Shown in pieces: positions 50,099 through 60,175 of a DNA stretch of 64,000 nucleotides. A program made the position numbers and the translations under genes. The DNA comes from Micrococcales bacterium (GTDB lineage Bacteria; Actinomycetota; Actinomycetes; S36-B12; UBA10799): assembly GCA_016719135.1 (NCBI GenBank), contig JADKAV010000018.1, forward strand, positions 12,022 to 76,021, read 5' to 3'. The stretch's first letter is position 1. Every line of letters begins with the position of its first letter. A model generated the notes under the pieces. That model had not been told where the DNA came from. It was given only the letters and a program-made list of their open reading frames with translations, and made no database searches.

Positions 50099-51957
50099 TG
50101 GCGGAGGTTGCCAGGGTCGCGATCGAAACCCCGCTGCCGCACCTCGATCGGCTGTTCGACTTCGCGATCCCGGAGGAGTTGGATTCGTCTGCGCTGCCGG
50201 GTTGTCGTGTCAAAGTGCGGTTCCACGGACGTCAGGTCGCCGGTTGGCTCATCGAACGAGGCGAAGGAGAGTTCTCCGGCGCGCTGCAGCCATTGCTCAA
50301 GGTCGCCGGTCCGCCGGTGCTGACCGCGGAAGTAGCGGCGCTGTGCAGACGGGTGGCGGACCGGTATGCCGGAAGCCTGACCGATGTCCTGCGTTTCGCG
50401 GTGCCCGCCCGGGTGGCAGCGGTGGAGAAGCAGCCGACGCCGCAGGCCGCTGATCCGCCGGACGCAGTCGATCTGGCCGGATGGAGTGACTACGGAGATG
50501 CGCATTCCTTCCTGAACGGCCGTTCCGGGGCCGGCAGTTGGATCTGTCATCCGCGTGACGATCCGTTCGCGATGTTGGCCGCGGCCGCGGTGAACGCGGC
50601 GGCACGCGGACGGGCTGCGGTGCTGGTGGTCCCCGACGCCCGAGACGTCCGGGTTCTGCATGCCGCGTGTACGGAACTGGTCGATCCTGCGTTGATCGCT
50701 GTGGTGTCCGGTGAGGCCTCGAACCGGATGCGGTACAAGACGCACCTTTCCATCCTGGCCGGAGCCCAGCCGATCGTCATCGGCACGAGGTCGGCGGTCT
50801 TCGCGCCGGTTCCCGATCTGGGGCTGATCGCCGTGTGGGACGACGGCGACGATATCCTCGCCGAGCCGCAGACCCCCGGCTGGCACGCCCGGGAAGTGGC
50901 AGCCCTGCGCGCGTGGGAACACCAGGGGCTGGTGCTCGTGGGAGGGTTCGTGCGGACGGCGGCAACCGCGCAGTGGCTGGTGGACGGGAACGCCGCGGAC
51001 CTTCGGCTGGTTCGCGAGACCGCCCGGGACCGGCGCTTCCGCGTGGACGCGCTCCACGAGCCGGAGGCCGACCGCCGCCGGCTTCCCAGTAGGGGCTTCT
51101 CGGTCCTGCGAACCGGCCTCGAGACCGGGCCAGTTCTGGTGCAAGTGCCCAGGGTAGGCGGCGCGACCGGCTTGCTGTGCACGTCATGTGGGTACGTCCT
51201 GCGCTGTGCCAAGTGCGGGGGCGGGGTTCGGGCCGACCGCTCAGGACAGCCGCGCTGCCGGTTGTGCCACGCAGCAGCCGACGTGTGCAACGAATGCGGT
51301 GAGCACGAGTTCGTCGGGGTGGGTTCGGGGTCCGGTCGCAGCACGGAGGAGCTGCAACAGGCCTTCCCGGGCACGCCGGTATTGCGCAGTGATGCCGATT
51401 CCGGTGTGCTTGATGAGGTCGACGCGCAGGCAGCCATCGTCGTCGCGACACCAGGGTCTGAGCCGCGCGTGGACGGCGGATACCGCGCGCTGCTGATCCT
51501 GGACACGGAGGTTCTGCTGGCGCGCAGTGCCTTGCGGGCCAGGGAGGAAGCAGCACGGCGCTGGATGGCGGCCATCGCGTTGACGGCGCCGGATGCCACG
51601 ACGCTGGTGGTGGCCCCGCAGGACGTGCCCGTTGTGCAGGCGCTGGTCCGCAACGACCTCGGCGCCCTCGCGGAGGCCGAACTCGCCGACCGCGCCGAAG
51701 CCCACATGCCACCGGCCTACCGCTGCGTGCGGCTGCGCGGGGAGCGGGAGGCCGTGGACGCGTGGCTAGCCGATTATTCCGGCGACGTGTTGGGACCGCT
51801 GGACACCATGCAGGGCAGTGAGGCGCTGCTGCTGGCCCCGCATCGGCAGTCCGGTCCGATGCTGCGCAGGGTTCAGCAGATCCAAGGGCAGCGTTCGAAG
51901 GCCGGTCAGCCCGTGGTCGAGGTGCGGGTCGATCCGGTCAACCTCGGGGACGTATAG
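50098..51957 (+). CDS. priA: PriA primosomal protein N', helicase motifs degenerate
   Basis: PriA restarts stalled replication forks. The 619-residue protein has the 3' DNA-binding domain (residues 1-90) and eight Cys in four pairs near residues 360-405 (LLCTSCGYVLRCAKCGGG; CRLCHAAADVCNECGE) for two zincs. The Walker A lysine motif is absent, and the Walker B place reads IAVWDDGDD instead of DEEH. Actinobacterial PriA proteins are known to have lost ATPase motifs, so it is probably a DNA-binding scaffold, not a helicase. It is coupled to metK by TAGTG. Confidence 0.88.
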   Translation: MAEVARVAIETPLPHLDRLFDFAIPEELDSSALPGCRVKVRFHGRQVAGWLIERGEGEFSGALQPLLKVAGPPVLTAEVAALCRRVADRYAGSLTDVLRFAVPARVAAVEKQPTPQAADPPDAVDLAGWSDYGDAHSFLNGRSGAGSWICHPRDDPFAMLAAAAVNAAARGRAAVLVVPDARDVRVLHAACTELVDPALIAVVSGEASNRMRYKTHLSILAGAQPIVIGTRSAVFAPVPDLGLIAVWDDGDDILAEPQTPGWHAREVAALRAWEHQGLVLVGGFVRTAATAQWLVDGNAADLRLVRETARDRRFRVDALHEPEADRRRLPSRGFSVLRTGLETGPVLVQVPRVGGATGLLCTSCGYVLRCAKCGGGVRADRSGQPRCRLCHAAADVCNECGEHEFVGVGSGSGRSTEELQQAFPGTPVLRSDADSGVLDEVDAQAAIVVATPGSEPRVDGGYRALLILDTEVLLARSALRAREEAARRWMAAIALTAPDATTLVVAPQDVPVVQALVRNDLGALAEAELADRAEAHMPPAYRCVRLRGEREAVDAWLADYSGDVLGPLDTMQGSEALLLAPHRQSGPMLRRVQQIQGQRSKAGQPVVEVRVDPVNLGDV

Positions 51958-51999
51958 CAACAGATGCACCCCCGTAGACTCTGAGGCCGAGGAGGCAAT

Positions 52000-52539
52000 G
52001 TGTCAGTGGTGGAGATTCGGCTGTTCGGTGACCCGGTCTTGCGGGCTCCGGCGGCCCCCGTCGTCGATTTCGACAAGCAGCTGCGCAAGCTCGTGCAGGA
52101 TCTGACCGACACGATGATGGACGCGCCCGGGGTGGGTCTGGCCGCGCCGCAACTCGGGGTCGGGTTGCGCGTCTTCACGTACTACGTGGATGGCGAACTC
52201 GGGCACCTGATCAATCCGGACCTCGATCTCACTGACGAGATGCAGGAGGAGGAAGAGGGCTGCCTGTCGCTGCCCGACATCCGCTTCCCGACGCCGCGTT
52301 CGCTCGGGGTGGTCGCCAAGGGCTGGAACATGCACGGCGATCCGGTGACTGTCGAAGGGACCCACCTGCTCGCACGATGTGTTCAGCACGAGACCGATCA
52401 CCTCGACGGTGTGTTGTTCATCGATCGGCTGGATCCGGCCACGCGCAAGGAAGCGATGAAAATGATCCGCGAGTCGGACTGGTTCGGCCCGGACACGATC
52501 GTCAAGACCAGCCCACATCTTCAGCGGAGCGGTCGATGA
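52000..52539 (+). CDS. def: Peptide deformylase
   Basis: Def removes the formyl group from new proteins. The 179-residue protein has all three motifs: [18 protein letters not shown] with the metal Cys, and QHETDHLDG with two metal His and the catalytic Glu. The GTG at 52000 has GAGGAGG upstream, and a TAGACT box lies at 51975-51980. The stop overlaps fmt by ATGA, linking formylation and deformylation genes. Confidence 0.96.
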   Translation: MSVVEIRLFGDPVLRAPAAPVVDFDKQLRKLVQDLTDTMMDAPGVGLAAPQLGVGLRVFTYYVDGELGHLINPDLDLTDEMQEEEEGCLSLPDIRFPTPRSLGVVAKGWNMHGDPVTVEGTHLLARCVQHETDHLDGVLFIDRLDPATRKEAMKMIRESDWFGPDTIVKTSPHLQRSGR

Positions 52540-53453
52540 GGGTGGTCTTCGCGGGCACGCCCGAGGTCGCCGTGGTCAGTCTGGAGGCGGTGCTGTCCTC
52601 CCGACACGAGGTAGTTGCGGTGGTCACCCGGCCGGATGCCGTGGCCGGCCGCGGGCGCCGGCTCACGCCCAGCCCTGTCAGTCGGGCGGCTTCCGAACGT
52701 GGGATCCCGGTCCTGACGCCGACCAAGCCCAGCGACCCCGAGTTCGTGCAGACACTGCGGGAACTGCAGCCGGATTGCTGCCCGGTCGTCGCCTACGGCG
52801 CTCTGATCCCGCAGCCCGTGCTGGACATCCCTGCCCACGGCTGGGTAAACCTGCACTTCTCGCTGCTGCCGGCATGGCGGGGTGCGGCGCCCGTCCAGCG
52901 CGCCATCATGGGCGGCGACGATGTCACCGGAGCTGCGGTCTTCCAGTTGGAGGCGGGCATGGACACCGGCCCGGTGTTCGGCGTTGTGACCGAGACGATC
53001 GGGCCTTCGGACACTGCCGGCGATCTGCTCGGACGACTGGCCGAATCCGGTGCGCACCTGCTGGTCAAGGTCCTCGACGGGATCGAAGAAGGATCGCTGC
53101 ATGCGGTGCCGCAGTCGACCGACGGGGTGAGCCTGGCGCCGAAGATCACGGTGGAGGATGCCAGGGTGCGGTGGGACGAGCCCGCCTTCGCCGTGGATCG
53201 GCGGATCCGGGGCTGCACGCCGAACCCGGGGGCATGGACCATGCTCGGTGATCTCAAGGTGAAGGTGCAGCCGGTCCGGGTGAGCGAGGAGAGGCTCGAC
53301 CCGGGAGTCCTGCGGGTCGAACGGGGCCGGGTCCTGGTAGGGACGCTGACGACGGCCGTCGAACTCGGATCGGTGCAGCCCGCGGGCAAGAAGGCGATGG
53401 CGGCCGCTGACTGGGCGCGCGGTCTGCATGGTGATCCACTGGTCTTCGTGTGA
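52536..53453 (+). CDS. fmt: Methionyl-tRNA formyltransferase
   Basis: Fmt formylates initiator Met-tRNA with 10-formyl-tetrahydrofolate. The 305-residue protein begins [20 protein letters not shown] and has [20 protein letters not shown] with the catalytic Asn-His pair, GMDTGPVF and the C-terminal tRNA-binding OB domain. It overlaps def upstream and rsmB downstream. Confidence 0.96.
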   Translation: MRVVFAGTPEVAVVSLEAVLSSRHEVVAVVTRPDAVAGRGRRLTPSPVSRAASERGIPVLTPTKPSDPEFVQTLRELQPDCCPVVAYGALIPQPVLDIPAHGWVNLHFSLLPAWRGAAPVQRAIMGGDDVTGAAVFQLEAGMDTGPVFGVVTETIGPSDTAGDLLGRLAESGAHLLVKVLDGIEEGSLHAVPQSTDGVSLAPKITVEDARVRWDEPAFAVDRRIRGCTPNPGAWTMLGDLKVKVQPVRVSEERLDPGVLRVERGRVLVGTLTTAVELGSVQPAGKKAMAAADWARGLHGDPLVFV

Positions 53454-54767
53454 AGGTCAGTCCTGCCCGCCGGGCCGCCTACGACGTCCTGCATCAAGTG
53501 GGCGCCCAAGGGGCGTATGCGAACCTGACGTTGTCGCACGTGTTGGCCGGCAGCGACCTCTCGCGCGCCGACCGGGGCTTGGCCACCGACCTTGTGTACA
53601 CGACGTTGCGCCGCCAACTCACCCTTGATGCGGTGCTCGCCACAGTGGTCACGCGATCCCTCGACGATGTGGACCCCCGGGTTCTGGATGTCCTGCGCAT
53701 GGCCGTGGCGGAGCACATGTACCTGGACAAGCCAGCGCACGCCGTCGTCGACAGCGCCGTCAATCTCACCCAATCGGTCGGTGCGGGGTCCGCCCGCGGA
53801 TTCACCAATGCGATCCTGCGCAAGATCACGACCCGCACTTCGGACCAGTTGCTGGCGGCGGCGACCAAACGCTTGTCCGGGGATGCCGAACTGGCCGTGC
53901 GCTACTCCCATCCGGAATGGATCATCCGGGCGTTCCGCGATGTCCTGGGGTCGGCGGAGCTGACGGCACTGCTCGAGCAGGACAACGTGCCGCCGCGGGT
54001 GACTCTGGCCGCCCGTCCCGCCCGACTGGAGCGTGCAGAGTTGCCGAGGGAGCCGACGCCGTGGTCGCCGTGGGGCGTCTACCTTGAGCGAACGGATCCC
54101 GGATCGCTGCCGGAGGTCGGAGATGGTCGCGCAGGGGTTCAGGATCTGGGCAGTCAACTGATGGTTCTGGCGCTGTCCCGGACGACCGTGGCGGGGCCCG
54201 ATCGACCACTGGTTGGACATGTGCGCGGGCCCTGGTGGCAAAGCGGGGTTGCTGGCGGATCTGCTCCCCGCCGACGCGTCGCTGGTCGCCGTGGAGCAGC
54301 ATGCCCACCGGGCCAGGCTGGTGGAGGCGGCACTACGGGGAACTCCCGGCGATGTCGACGTCGTCGTGGGGGATGCCGGCGAGGTGGGCGGTTCCTTCTC
54401 CCGGGTTCTACTGGACGCACCGTGCTCAGGGCTCGGCGTGCTCCGTCGGCGGCCGGAGTCGCGCTGGCGCCGAAAGGTATCCGACGTCCCCGACCTGGCA
54501 GCCCTGCAACGGCGCCTGCTCAACCACGCCCTCGACGTGTGTGAACCGGGGGGAGTCGTGGCGTACGTGACCTGTTCGCCGCACCTTGCGGAGACCGATC
54601 TTGTCGTCGAAGACGTCCTCAGGGCGCGCGACGACGCTGTGCAAGAGGATGCCGGGGCCCTGCTCCCCGAGGTGCCTGAGTCTGTCGACGGGCTGGCGAT
54701 CAGGTTCTGGCCGCACCGGCATGACACCGATGGCATGTATTTGGCGCTGCTGCGGAAGCGCCGATAG
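53450..54767 (+). CDS. rsmB: 16S rRNA m5C967 methyltransferase, one frameshift
   Basis: RsmB methylates C967 of 16S rRNA. The N-terminal NusB-like RNA-binding domain (residues 1-140) is intact. The frame breaks near 54200-54210, where DRPLVGHV replaces the expected DRHWLDMC; an extra C in the run is the simplest cause. The rest continues in another frame with the SAM motif [25 protein letters not shown] and VTCSPH carrying the catalytic Cys. Repaired, it would be about 438 residues. It overlaps fmt by GTGA. Confidence 0.88.
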
Positions 54768-55030
54768 TCTGGCTGCTCGCCTCATCCGATGTTCGCCGGG
54801 GTCGTGCCCGCGGGCTGTGTCGAATGCAACGCCCAGATCCTCAATCAGCGCTGCGCTGCTCGGGGCAAAGTGTCCCCGTAGTTGCGAAGTAGCCCGCACC
54901 TTAGAGGTCGTTCGGCCACCAAGGGGCTATCTGGGGTGCTCATCCCGTCGCAGGCCAGCAACGGATGGGGACCACTCCGCCCGCCGCAAGTTCACCCCGC
55001 AGCCCCCGCTGTCCTGCTACGTTCACGGCA
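54768..55030. other. Intergenic region before the nuclease-like gene
   Basis: Apart from a TACGTT -10 box at 55018-55023, 7 nt before the next start, I see no gene, RNA or repeat in these 263 bp. Confidence 0.45.
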
Positions 55031-55738
55031 ATGACTACCTCGCCGCACGTGGGCACGTTGCGCGAGAAGCCCCTGCACGCCGACCTCAAGCGTTGGTACT
55101 GCCAACCTGGCGACACCTTCGAACAGCCCGTTGACGGCTTCGTTGTCGACGTCGTGCGCGGTGACCTGCTGATCGAGATCCAGACCCGCAGCTTTTCGTC
55201 CATCAAGCGCAAGCTGACCGCGTTGCTGCCTCATCATCACGTGCGAATGGTCCATCCGATCGCGGTCGAGCAGTGGATCGTCAAGGTTGACGACACCGGC
55301 GAGATCCTCTCCCGCCGGAAGTCCCCGAAGCGCGGAACGGCACACGACCTCTTCGCCGAACTCGTCAGCTTCCCCGAGATGCTGGCCGACCCCCATCTGA
55401 GCCTGGAAATCCTGTTCGTGCGGACCCAGCAAGTGCGCCGATTCGACCCGAAGAAGGCGTGGCGGCGCAAGGGCTGGGTCGTCGAGGAGAACCAGCTGCT
55501 CGAGGTAACCGGCAGCCTAACAGTGAGGTCGACTGAAGATCTCGCCGACTTGCTGCCAGACTCTCTGCCTGACGAGTTCACCACTGCGGACCTGGCTAGC
55601 ACGCTTCGTTGTACTCGGCGTCTGGCGCAGCAGATGGCCTACTGCCTTCGCAGGACAGGTGGCGTGGAGGTCGTTGGCAAGGATGGTCGAGCTGTCTTGT
55701 ACCGGCGCACCCTGCACGGATCGCCGCCGACCAACTAG
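55031..55738 (+). CDS. Uncharacterised protein, nuclease-like fold plus winged helix (DUF8091-like)
   Basis: The function of this 235-residue protein is unknown. The N-terminal half has an alternating pattern with E31, D40 and E49-I-Q51 followed by K59/K61 ([20 protein letters not shown]), which resembles a PD-(D/E)xK nuclease core in the ExQ variant. The next strand segments ([18 protein letters not shown]) fit the same fold. The C-terminal 60 residues ([20 protein letters not shown]) look like a winged helix. Similar proteins occur in other bacteria as hypothetical proteins. It stands alone, with a TACGTT box 7 nt before the ATG. The start is also supported by the lack of a ribosome site upstream. 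The nuclease idea is an inference. Confidence 0.7.
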   Translation: MTTSPHVGTLREKPLHADLKRWYCQPGDTFEQPVDGFVVDVVRGDLLIEIQTRSFSSIKRKLTALLPHHHVRMVHPIAVEQWIVKVDDTGEILSRRKSPKRGTAHDLFAELVSFPEMLADPHLSLEILFVRTQQVRRFDPKKAWRRKGWVVEENQLLEVTGSLTVRSTEDLADLLPDSLPDEFTTADLASTLRCTRRLAQQMAYCLRRTGGVEVVGKDGRAVLYRRTLHGSPPTN

Positions 55739-55748
55739 CCTCGTAGTT

Positions 55749-56408
55749 GTGGGTATCCAGATTTCGCCGAGCATCCTTTCTGCCGACTTCGCCAATCTGG
55801 CCGCCGAGTGCCAGAGCGTCGCAGGACACGCTGACTGGCTGCACGTGGACGTCATGGACAACCATTTCGTCCCGAATCTCACCATCGGTCTGCCGGTCGT
55901 CGAATCCCTGCTGAAGGCGGTGGACACACCCGTCGACTGTCACTTGATGATCGAGGACCCCGATCGATGGGCGCCTGGCTATGCCGAGGCGGGAGCCGGA
56001 AGCGTCACCTTCCACGTCGAGGCGGCGACCGCTCCCATCAAACTCGCGCGAGACCTTCGACGACACGGCGCCCGGGCAGGTCTCGGCCTGCGCCCGGCGA
56101 CACCTGTGGAACCATACGCCGACCTGCTGCCCGAGTTCGACATGTTGCTGATCATGACCGTGGAACCGGGATTCGGTGGACAGAAGTTCCTCGATGTTGT
56201 TGTGCCCAAGATTCGGCGGGCACGACAGATCATCGGCGACGCGGATGTCTGGCTGCAGGTGGACGGCGGTGTCGACACGAGGACCATCGAGCTCTGCGCG
56301 GACGCCGGAGCCGATGTCTTCGTGGCTGGTTCCGCGGTGTTCGGCGCCGAGAATGCCGCGGACGCGGTGGACAGGTTGCGAACCCTGGCGGGTTCGGCGC
56401 AGTCGTAG
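55749..56408 (+). CDS. rpe: Ribulose-phosphate 3-epimerase
   Basis: Rpe interconverts ribulose and xylulose 5-phosphates. The 219-residue barrel has [31 protein letters not shown] with metal-binding His and Asp, [13 protein letters not shown] and [10 protein letters not shown]. The GTG at 55749 has a TAGCCT box 7 nt upstream, so the mRNA is probably leaderless. Ribulose 5-phosphate is also a riboflavin precursor, which fits the rib operon next door. Confidence 0.95.
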   Translation: MGIQISPSILSADFANLAAECQSVAGHADWLHVDVMDNHFVPNLTIGLPVVESLLKAVDTPVDCHLMIEDPDRWAPGYAEAGAGSVTFHVEAATAPIKLARDLRRHGARAGLGLRPATPVEPYADLLPEFDMLLIMTVEPGFGGQKFLDVVVPKIRRARQIIGDADVWLQVDGGVDTRTIELCADAGADVFVAGSAVFGAENAADAVDRLRTLAGSAQS

Positions 56409-56420
56409 CCGTTCGCTCCG

Positions 56421-56560
56421 CCTCCTGAAGTGGGCACTGCGCGCATGCAGATCCCTGAATCTGCCATCATTTGGAGGATTTCCCGCCCGATTTGAGCGGT
56501 TGATGCCGATATGAGCCTCCGGAAGTGGGCATAGTGCGGCCGCCGCTGCCCACTTCGTGA
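56421..56560 (-). repeat. Dispersed element R4, copy 2 (reverse orientation)
   Basis: Read on the minus strand, it has the same order as the copy at 46651: AAGTGGGCA, TGCCCACTTCCGG, about 60 bp containing TGATGGCAGATTCA, and a final TGCCCACTTC. It begins 12 nt after the rpe stop and ends 70 nt before the FMN riboswitch. Apart from R4 and the riboswitch, the 56409-56790 gap holds nothing else I can name. Confidence 0.8.
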
Positions 56561-56631
56561 GGCGAGCCCGCACGTAGCCTTGGCGTGGGCTCGCCGAGAC
56601 AAGGCCGTGTGACACCATAGAAGAACGTTTC

Positions 56632-56741
56632 CAGGGTCGGTGAAACTCCGAGCCGGCGGTGATAGCCCGCGACCCGTGCCTGCACGGTGGATCCGGTGAA
56701 ACTCCGGGGCCGACGGTCAAAGTCCGGATGGGAGGAAGCGC
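56632..56741 (+). promoter_or_regulatory. FMN riboswitch (RFN element)
   Basis: The RFN consensus is easy to see: AGGGTCGGTGAAACTCCG, CCGGCGGTGATAGCCCGCGA, GGTGGATCCGGTGAAACTCC, GGGGCCGACGGTCAAAGTCC and GGATGGGAGGAAGC, in order. It precedes ribD by 50 nt and should turn the rib operon off when FMN is plentiful. Confidence 0.95.
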
Positions 56742-56762
56742 TGATCGCCGCTGTTCGGCGCG

Positions 56763-56787
56763 CCCTCCCATGCTTCGAGAAGGAGGG
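56763..56787 (+). promoter_or_regulatory. Riboswitch expression platform hiding the ribD ribosome site
   Basis: CCCTCC (56763-56768) can pair with GGAGGG (56782-56787), which is the ribD Shine-Dalgarno 3 nt before GTG 56791. The riboswitch therefore probably acts on translation. No terminator with a U-run is present. Confidence 0.7.
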
Positions 56788-56790
56788 TGA

Positions 56791-57750
56791 GTGACCGAGC
56801 AGTACATGGCCGAAGCGCTGGCTCTGGCTGCGAGTGTAAAAGGCGCGGTCGGCCCCAATCCCCGCGTCGGCTGCGTAATCGTCGATGACGCCGGAACGGT
56901 CGTTGGGCGCGGCGCGCATCAGGGCGCAGGAACCCCCCACGCGGAGGTCAACGCCCTGACCGATGCCGGCGAGGCCGCTCGCGGAGCCACCGCATACGTC
57001 ACTCTCGAGCCCTGCAATCACCAGGGCCTCACCCCGCCGTGTTCGCAGGCGCTGCTCGATGCCGGGATCACGCGGGTCCACTACGCAGTGCCCGATCCCA
57101 CGCCGGCTGCCGGCGGCGCGAACACCCTGCGCGCCCATGGCGTCCAGGTCACCCTGGGCCCTCTGACCGAGCAGGCCGAGGAGTTGCTCGAACCCTGGCT
57201 GTTCGCGGTTTCACACCAGCGCCCCTTCGTGACCTACAAGGTCGCCAGCACCCTGGACGGCAACGTCGCCGCTGCCGACGCAAGCAGCCGGTGGATCACC
57301 GGTGAGGCTGCTCGATCCTGGGCCCACGAGCTTCGCGCACAGGTCGATGCGATCGCTGTGGGATCCGCGACGTACACCACCGACGATCCGCAGTTGAATG
57401 TCCGGGGTATCGAGGTCGTGAAGCAACCTCGACGCATCGTGCTCGGCGACGTCGCCGCCGAGGGTTTCTGGGTGATCCCCGGCCACGATCCGGCGGCAGC
57501 TCTGACGCAGATGCACGACGCCGGTGTGCGACACCTGCTACTCGAAGGTGGCCCCACGGTCGGTGCGGCGTTCATCCGGCACGGGCTGGTCGACGACCTG
57601 GCGTGGATAGCGGCACCGAAACTGCTGGGCTCTGGAACGCGCGCCCTGGCTGACCTCGGCGTGGATACCCTCGAGGACGCGATCGAATGGCGGGTCACGC
57701 ACGTGGAACAACTGGGCGACGATGTCCTCATCCGATGCAGGAGGCGATGA
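56791..57750 (+). CDS. ribD: Bifunctional pyrimidine deaminase / reductase of riboflavin synthesis
   Basis: RibD deaminates and then reduces the pyrimidine intermediate. The 319-residue protein has the deaminase zinc site TPHAEVNAL and LEPCNHQGLTPPCSQAL, and a reductase domain with FVTYKVASTLDGNVA and LLLEGGPTVGAAF. It follows the FMN riboswitch and starts at GTG 56791 behind GGAGGG. The stop overlaps the ribE start. Confidence 0.95.
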   Translation: MTEQYMAEALALAASVKGAVGPNPRVGCVIVDDAGTVVGRGAHQGAGTPHAEVNALTDAGEAARGATAYVTLEPCNHQGLTPPCSQALLDAGITRVHYAVPDPTPAAGGANTLRAHGVQVTLGPLTEQAEELLEPWLFAVSHQRPFVTYKVASTLDGNVAAADASSRWITGEAARSWAHELRAQVDAIAVGSATYTTDDPQLNVRGIEVVKQPRRIVLGDVAAEGFWVIPGHDPAAALTQMHDAGVRHLLLEGGPTVGAAFIRHGLVDDLAWIAAPKLLGSGTRALADLGVDTLEDAIEWRVTHVEQLGDDVLIRCRRR

Positions 57751-58334
57751 TGTTCACCGGCCTGGTGCAGCAGATGGGCACCGTCGAGCAGGTCGTCCCC
57801 GGCGAGACGACCCGCGTCGTGATTCGCCCCGACCGTGCCTGGGAACCGTACGAACACGGGGAGAGCATCGCCACCAGCGGCGTGTGTCTGACCGTGGTCG
57901 ATTCCGGCGACGACTGGTTCGCCGTGGACGTCATGGCCCAGACGCTGGCTCTGAGCAGCGGGCTGGACCAAGGCCAACGGGTCAATCTGGAGCGCGCAAT
58001 GCGGCTCGGCGACCGGCTCGGCGGGCACATGGTCCAAGGCCACGTGGACGGCATCGCTGTAGTGACCCAGCGCCGCAGCGACGGTGAGTGGGAAGTCATC
58101 GGCTTCGACCTTCCGGTGCCATTGCACAAGTACGTCGTCGCGCAAGGATCGATCTGCCTCGACGGTGTCTCGCTGACCGTTTCGGCGAAGACCGACTCGG
58201 GCGCCGAAGTGAGCCTGATCCCCGAGACGCTGGCTGCCACCACCCTGGGTGCCGTGGCAGCGGCCGATCGTTTGAACGTGGAGGTGGACGTCATCGGCAA
58301 GTACGTCGAGTCCCTGCTAGGAGGCTATCGATGA
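57750..58334 (+). CDS. ribE: Riboflavin synthase alpha chain
   Basis: RibE dismutates two lumazines to riboflavin. The 194-residue protein has two similar barrel halves, the first starting [15 protein letters not shown] and the second near [18 protein letters not shown] and DGVSLTVS mark matching positions of each half. ATG 57750 is the family start; an extra ATG 3 nt upstream is possible. AGGAGG lies just upstream. Confidence 0.95.
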   Translation: MFTGLVQQMGTVEQVVPGETTRVVIRPDRAWEPYEHGESIATSGVCLTVVDSGDDWFAVDVMAQTLALSSGLDQGQRVNLERAMRLGDRLGGHMVQGHVDGIAVVTQRRSDGEWEVIGFDLPVPLHKYVVAQGSICLDGVSLTVSAKTDSGAEVSLIPETLAATTLGAVAAADRLNVEVDVIGKYVESLLGGYR

Positions 58335-59539
58335 GATTCGACCCGATACCGCAGGCCATCGAGGCCATTCGGGAGGGCAAAGCAGTGGTCGTCGTCGACG
58401 ACGAGGACCGCGAGAACGAAGGCGACCTGGTCTTCGCGGCATCCAAGGCGACGCCGGCCAACGTCGGCTTCATGATCCGTCACACCAGCGGCGTGATCTG
58501 TGTGTCGATGCGGGGCGAGGACCTCGACCGTCTGCACCTGCCCCCGATGACCATGGTCAATGAGGATCGCAAGGGTACGGCGTACGCGGTGAGCGTAGAC
58601 GCCCGGGAGGGCATCACCACCGGGATCTCCGCGGCCGACCGCGCGCGCACGATCAAGACCCTGGTCGACTCGGCCACCGAACCCTGGGAGATCACCCGAC
58701 CCGGACATGTCTTCCCCTTGCGCGCCGTGCCCGGCGGGGTGTTGCAGCGCGCCGGGCACACCGAGGCCTCCGTCGACCTGGCCCACTTGGCCGGACTCAC
58801 CGCGGCCGGCGTGATCTGCGAACTGGTCAACGAGGACGGCTCGATGATGAGGGCTCCCGAATGCCGGGCGTTCGCCGACGAACACGGGCTGCAGATGATC
58901 TCCATTGCGGACCTGATCTCGCATATCCGGCACACCCAGAAGCAGATCGAGCGGGTCGCGGAGACCATCATCCCCACCGAGATCGCGCAGTTCCGCGGGA
59001 TCGGTTACCGCAGTCTCATCGAACCGACCGAGCACCTGGCATTGATCCTCGGTGATGTCGGCGATGGCGAGGACATCCTGGTCCGTGTGCACTCCGAGTG
59101 CCTCACCGGAGACGTGTTCGGTTCCCTGCGCTGTGACTGCGGGCCGCAACTCGAGGCGGCGATGCGCGCCGTTGCTGCAGAAGGCCGCGGAATCATCCTG
59201 TACGTCAAGGGACACGAGGGCCGCGGAATCGGGTTGCTGAGCAAGTTGCAGGCCTACCAACTGCAGGACTCCGGGGCGGACACGATCGAGGCCAATCTGG
59301 CGCTGGGCCTGCCCGCCGATGCCCGCGACTACGGCACCGGTGCGCAGATCCTGGCCGATCTGGGGGTGAAGTCGATGCGACTTCTCACCAACAACCCGGC
59401 CAAGCGGGCGGGTTTGGACGGCTTCGGCATCGTCATCACCGACCGGGTGCCCCTTACGATCGCCTCGAACCCGCACAACGAGCGGTACCTCGCGACCAAA
59501 GCCGAACTGATGGGTCACGAATTGGAGCAGACGCTGTGA
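58331..59539 (+). CDS. ribBA: DHBP synthase / GTP cyclohydrolase II
   Basis: This fused enzyme makes both riboflavin precursors. Residues 1-200 (RibB) have [20 protein letters not shown], with the acidic metal site, and [14 protein letters not shown]. Residues 210-402 (RibA) have [20 protein letters not shown], with the zinc Cys, and GHEGRGIGL. The length of 402 residues is normal. It is coupled by ATGA to ribE and by GTGA to ribH. Confidence 0.96.
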   Translation: MRFDPIPQAIEAIREGKAVVVVDDEDRENEGDLVFAASKATPANVGFMIRHTSGVICVSMRGEDLDRLHLPPMTMVNEDRKGTAYAVSVDAREGITTGISAADRARTIKTLVDSATEPWEITRPGHVFPLRAVPGGVLQRAGHTEASVDLAHLAGLTAAGVICELVNEDGSMMRAPECRAFADEHGLQMISIADLISHIRHTQKQIERVAETIIPTEIAQFRGIGYRSLIEPTEHLALILGDVGDGEDILVRVHSECLTGDVFGSLRCDCGPQLEAAMRAVAAEGRGIILYVKGHEGRGIGLLSKLQAYQLQDSGADTIEANLALGLPADARDYGTGAQILADLGVKSMRLLTNNPAKRAGLDGFGIVITDRVPLTIASNPHNERYLATKAELMGHELEQTL

Positions 59540-60000
59540 GTGGTCAAGGCCGGGCCGATCAGGCCCACGTGGACGCATCCGGGCTGCGGGTGGCCGTGGT
59601 CGCGGCGAGTTGGCACGAGCAGGTCATGGACGGACTGCTCGCTGGGGCCACGGCGTACTTGGCCGAGGTCGGGGCGCAGGTCGACGTGCATCGGGTACCC
59701 GGCTCGTTCGAGATCCCGGTTGTGGCAGCCCGGCTCGCGCAGACGCACGACGCCGTGGTTGCGCTCGGGGTCATCGTCCGTGGCGGCACGCCGCATTTCG
59801 AGTACGTCTGCAATGCCGTGACCGACGGTTTGGGCAGGGTGGCGCTCGACTCGGGCAAACCCGTCGGCTTCGGAATCCTCACCACCGACACCATCGAACA
59901 GGCCCTCGACCGCGCAGGCGGCCCGGGCGCCAGCGAGGACAAGGGCCGGGAGGCGGCATCGGCCGCCGTGGAGACCTGGCAGACGCTTGACGGCTTGTAG
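59536..60000 (+). CDS. ribH: Lumazine synthase
   Basis: RibH condenses the pyrimidine and butanone phosphate to lumazine. The 154-residue protein has [45 protein letters not shown] with the catalytic His, and [17 protein letters not shown]. It ends the rib operon. Confidence 0.95.
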   Translation: MSGQGRADQAHVDASGLRVAVVAASWHEQVMDGLLAGATAYLAEVGAQVDVHRVPGSFEIPVVAARLAQTHDAVVALGVIVRGGTPHFEYVCNAVTDGLGRVALDSGKPVGFGILTTDTIEQALDRAGGPGASEDKGREAASAAVETWQTLDGL

Positions 60001-60104
60001 GGGAAGTCGGATCCGGTTCAGTGGGTTTGACCGGTTTGTTCGGGTATACCCTGGAAACGGACCCGGTCGGTCAGCCGCCGTGTGACAACGGTGATGAGCA
60101 CGGA

Positions 60105-60125
60105 AGTCCACGAAATCCGTGGACT
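60105..60125 (+). terminator. Hairpin after ribH
   Basis: AGTCCACG and CGTGGACT form an 8-bp stem with a 5-nt loop, 105 nt after ribH and 51 nt before the next start. It may end the rib transcript or sit in the leader of the secreted protein gene. A GGGTATACCC palindrome at 60042-60051 lies in the same gap. Confidence 0.4.
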
Positions 60126-60175
60126 CCCCGTCGTTGCCCCGACGACCCGCCCCCGGGAGAGAAGGGGAGGTTGTC

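Noticed and set aside
54768..55030. tRNA or small RNA gene in the rsmB downstream gap
   Set aside because: No cloverleaf, CCA end or T-loop sequence is visible.
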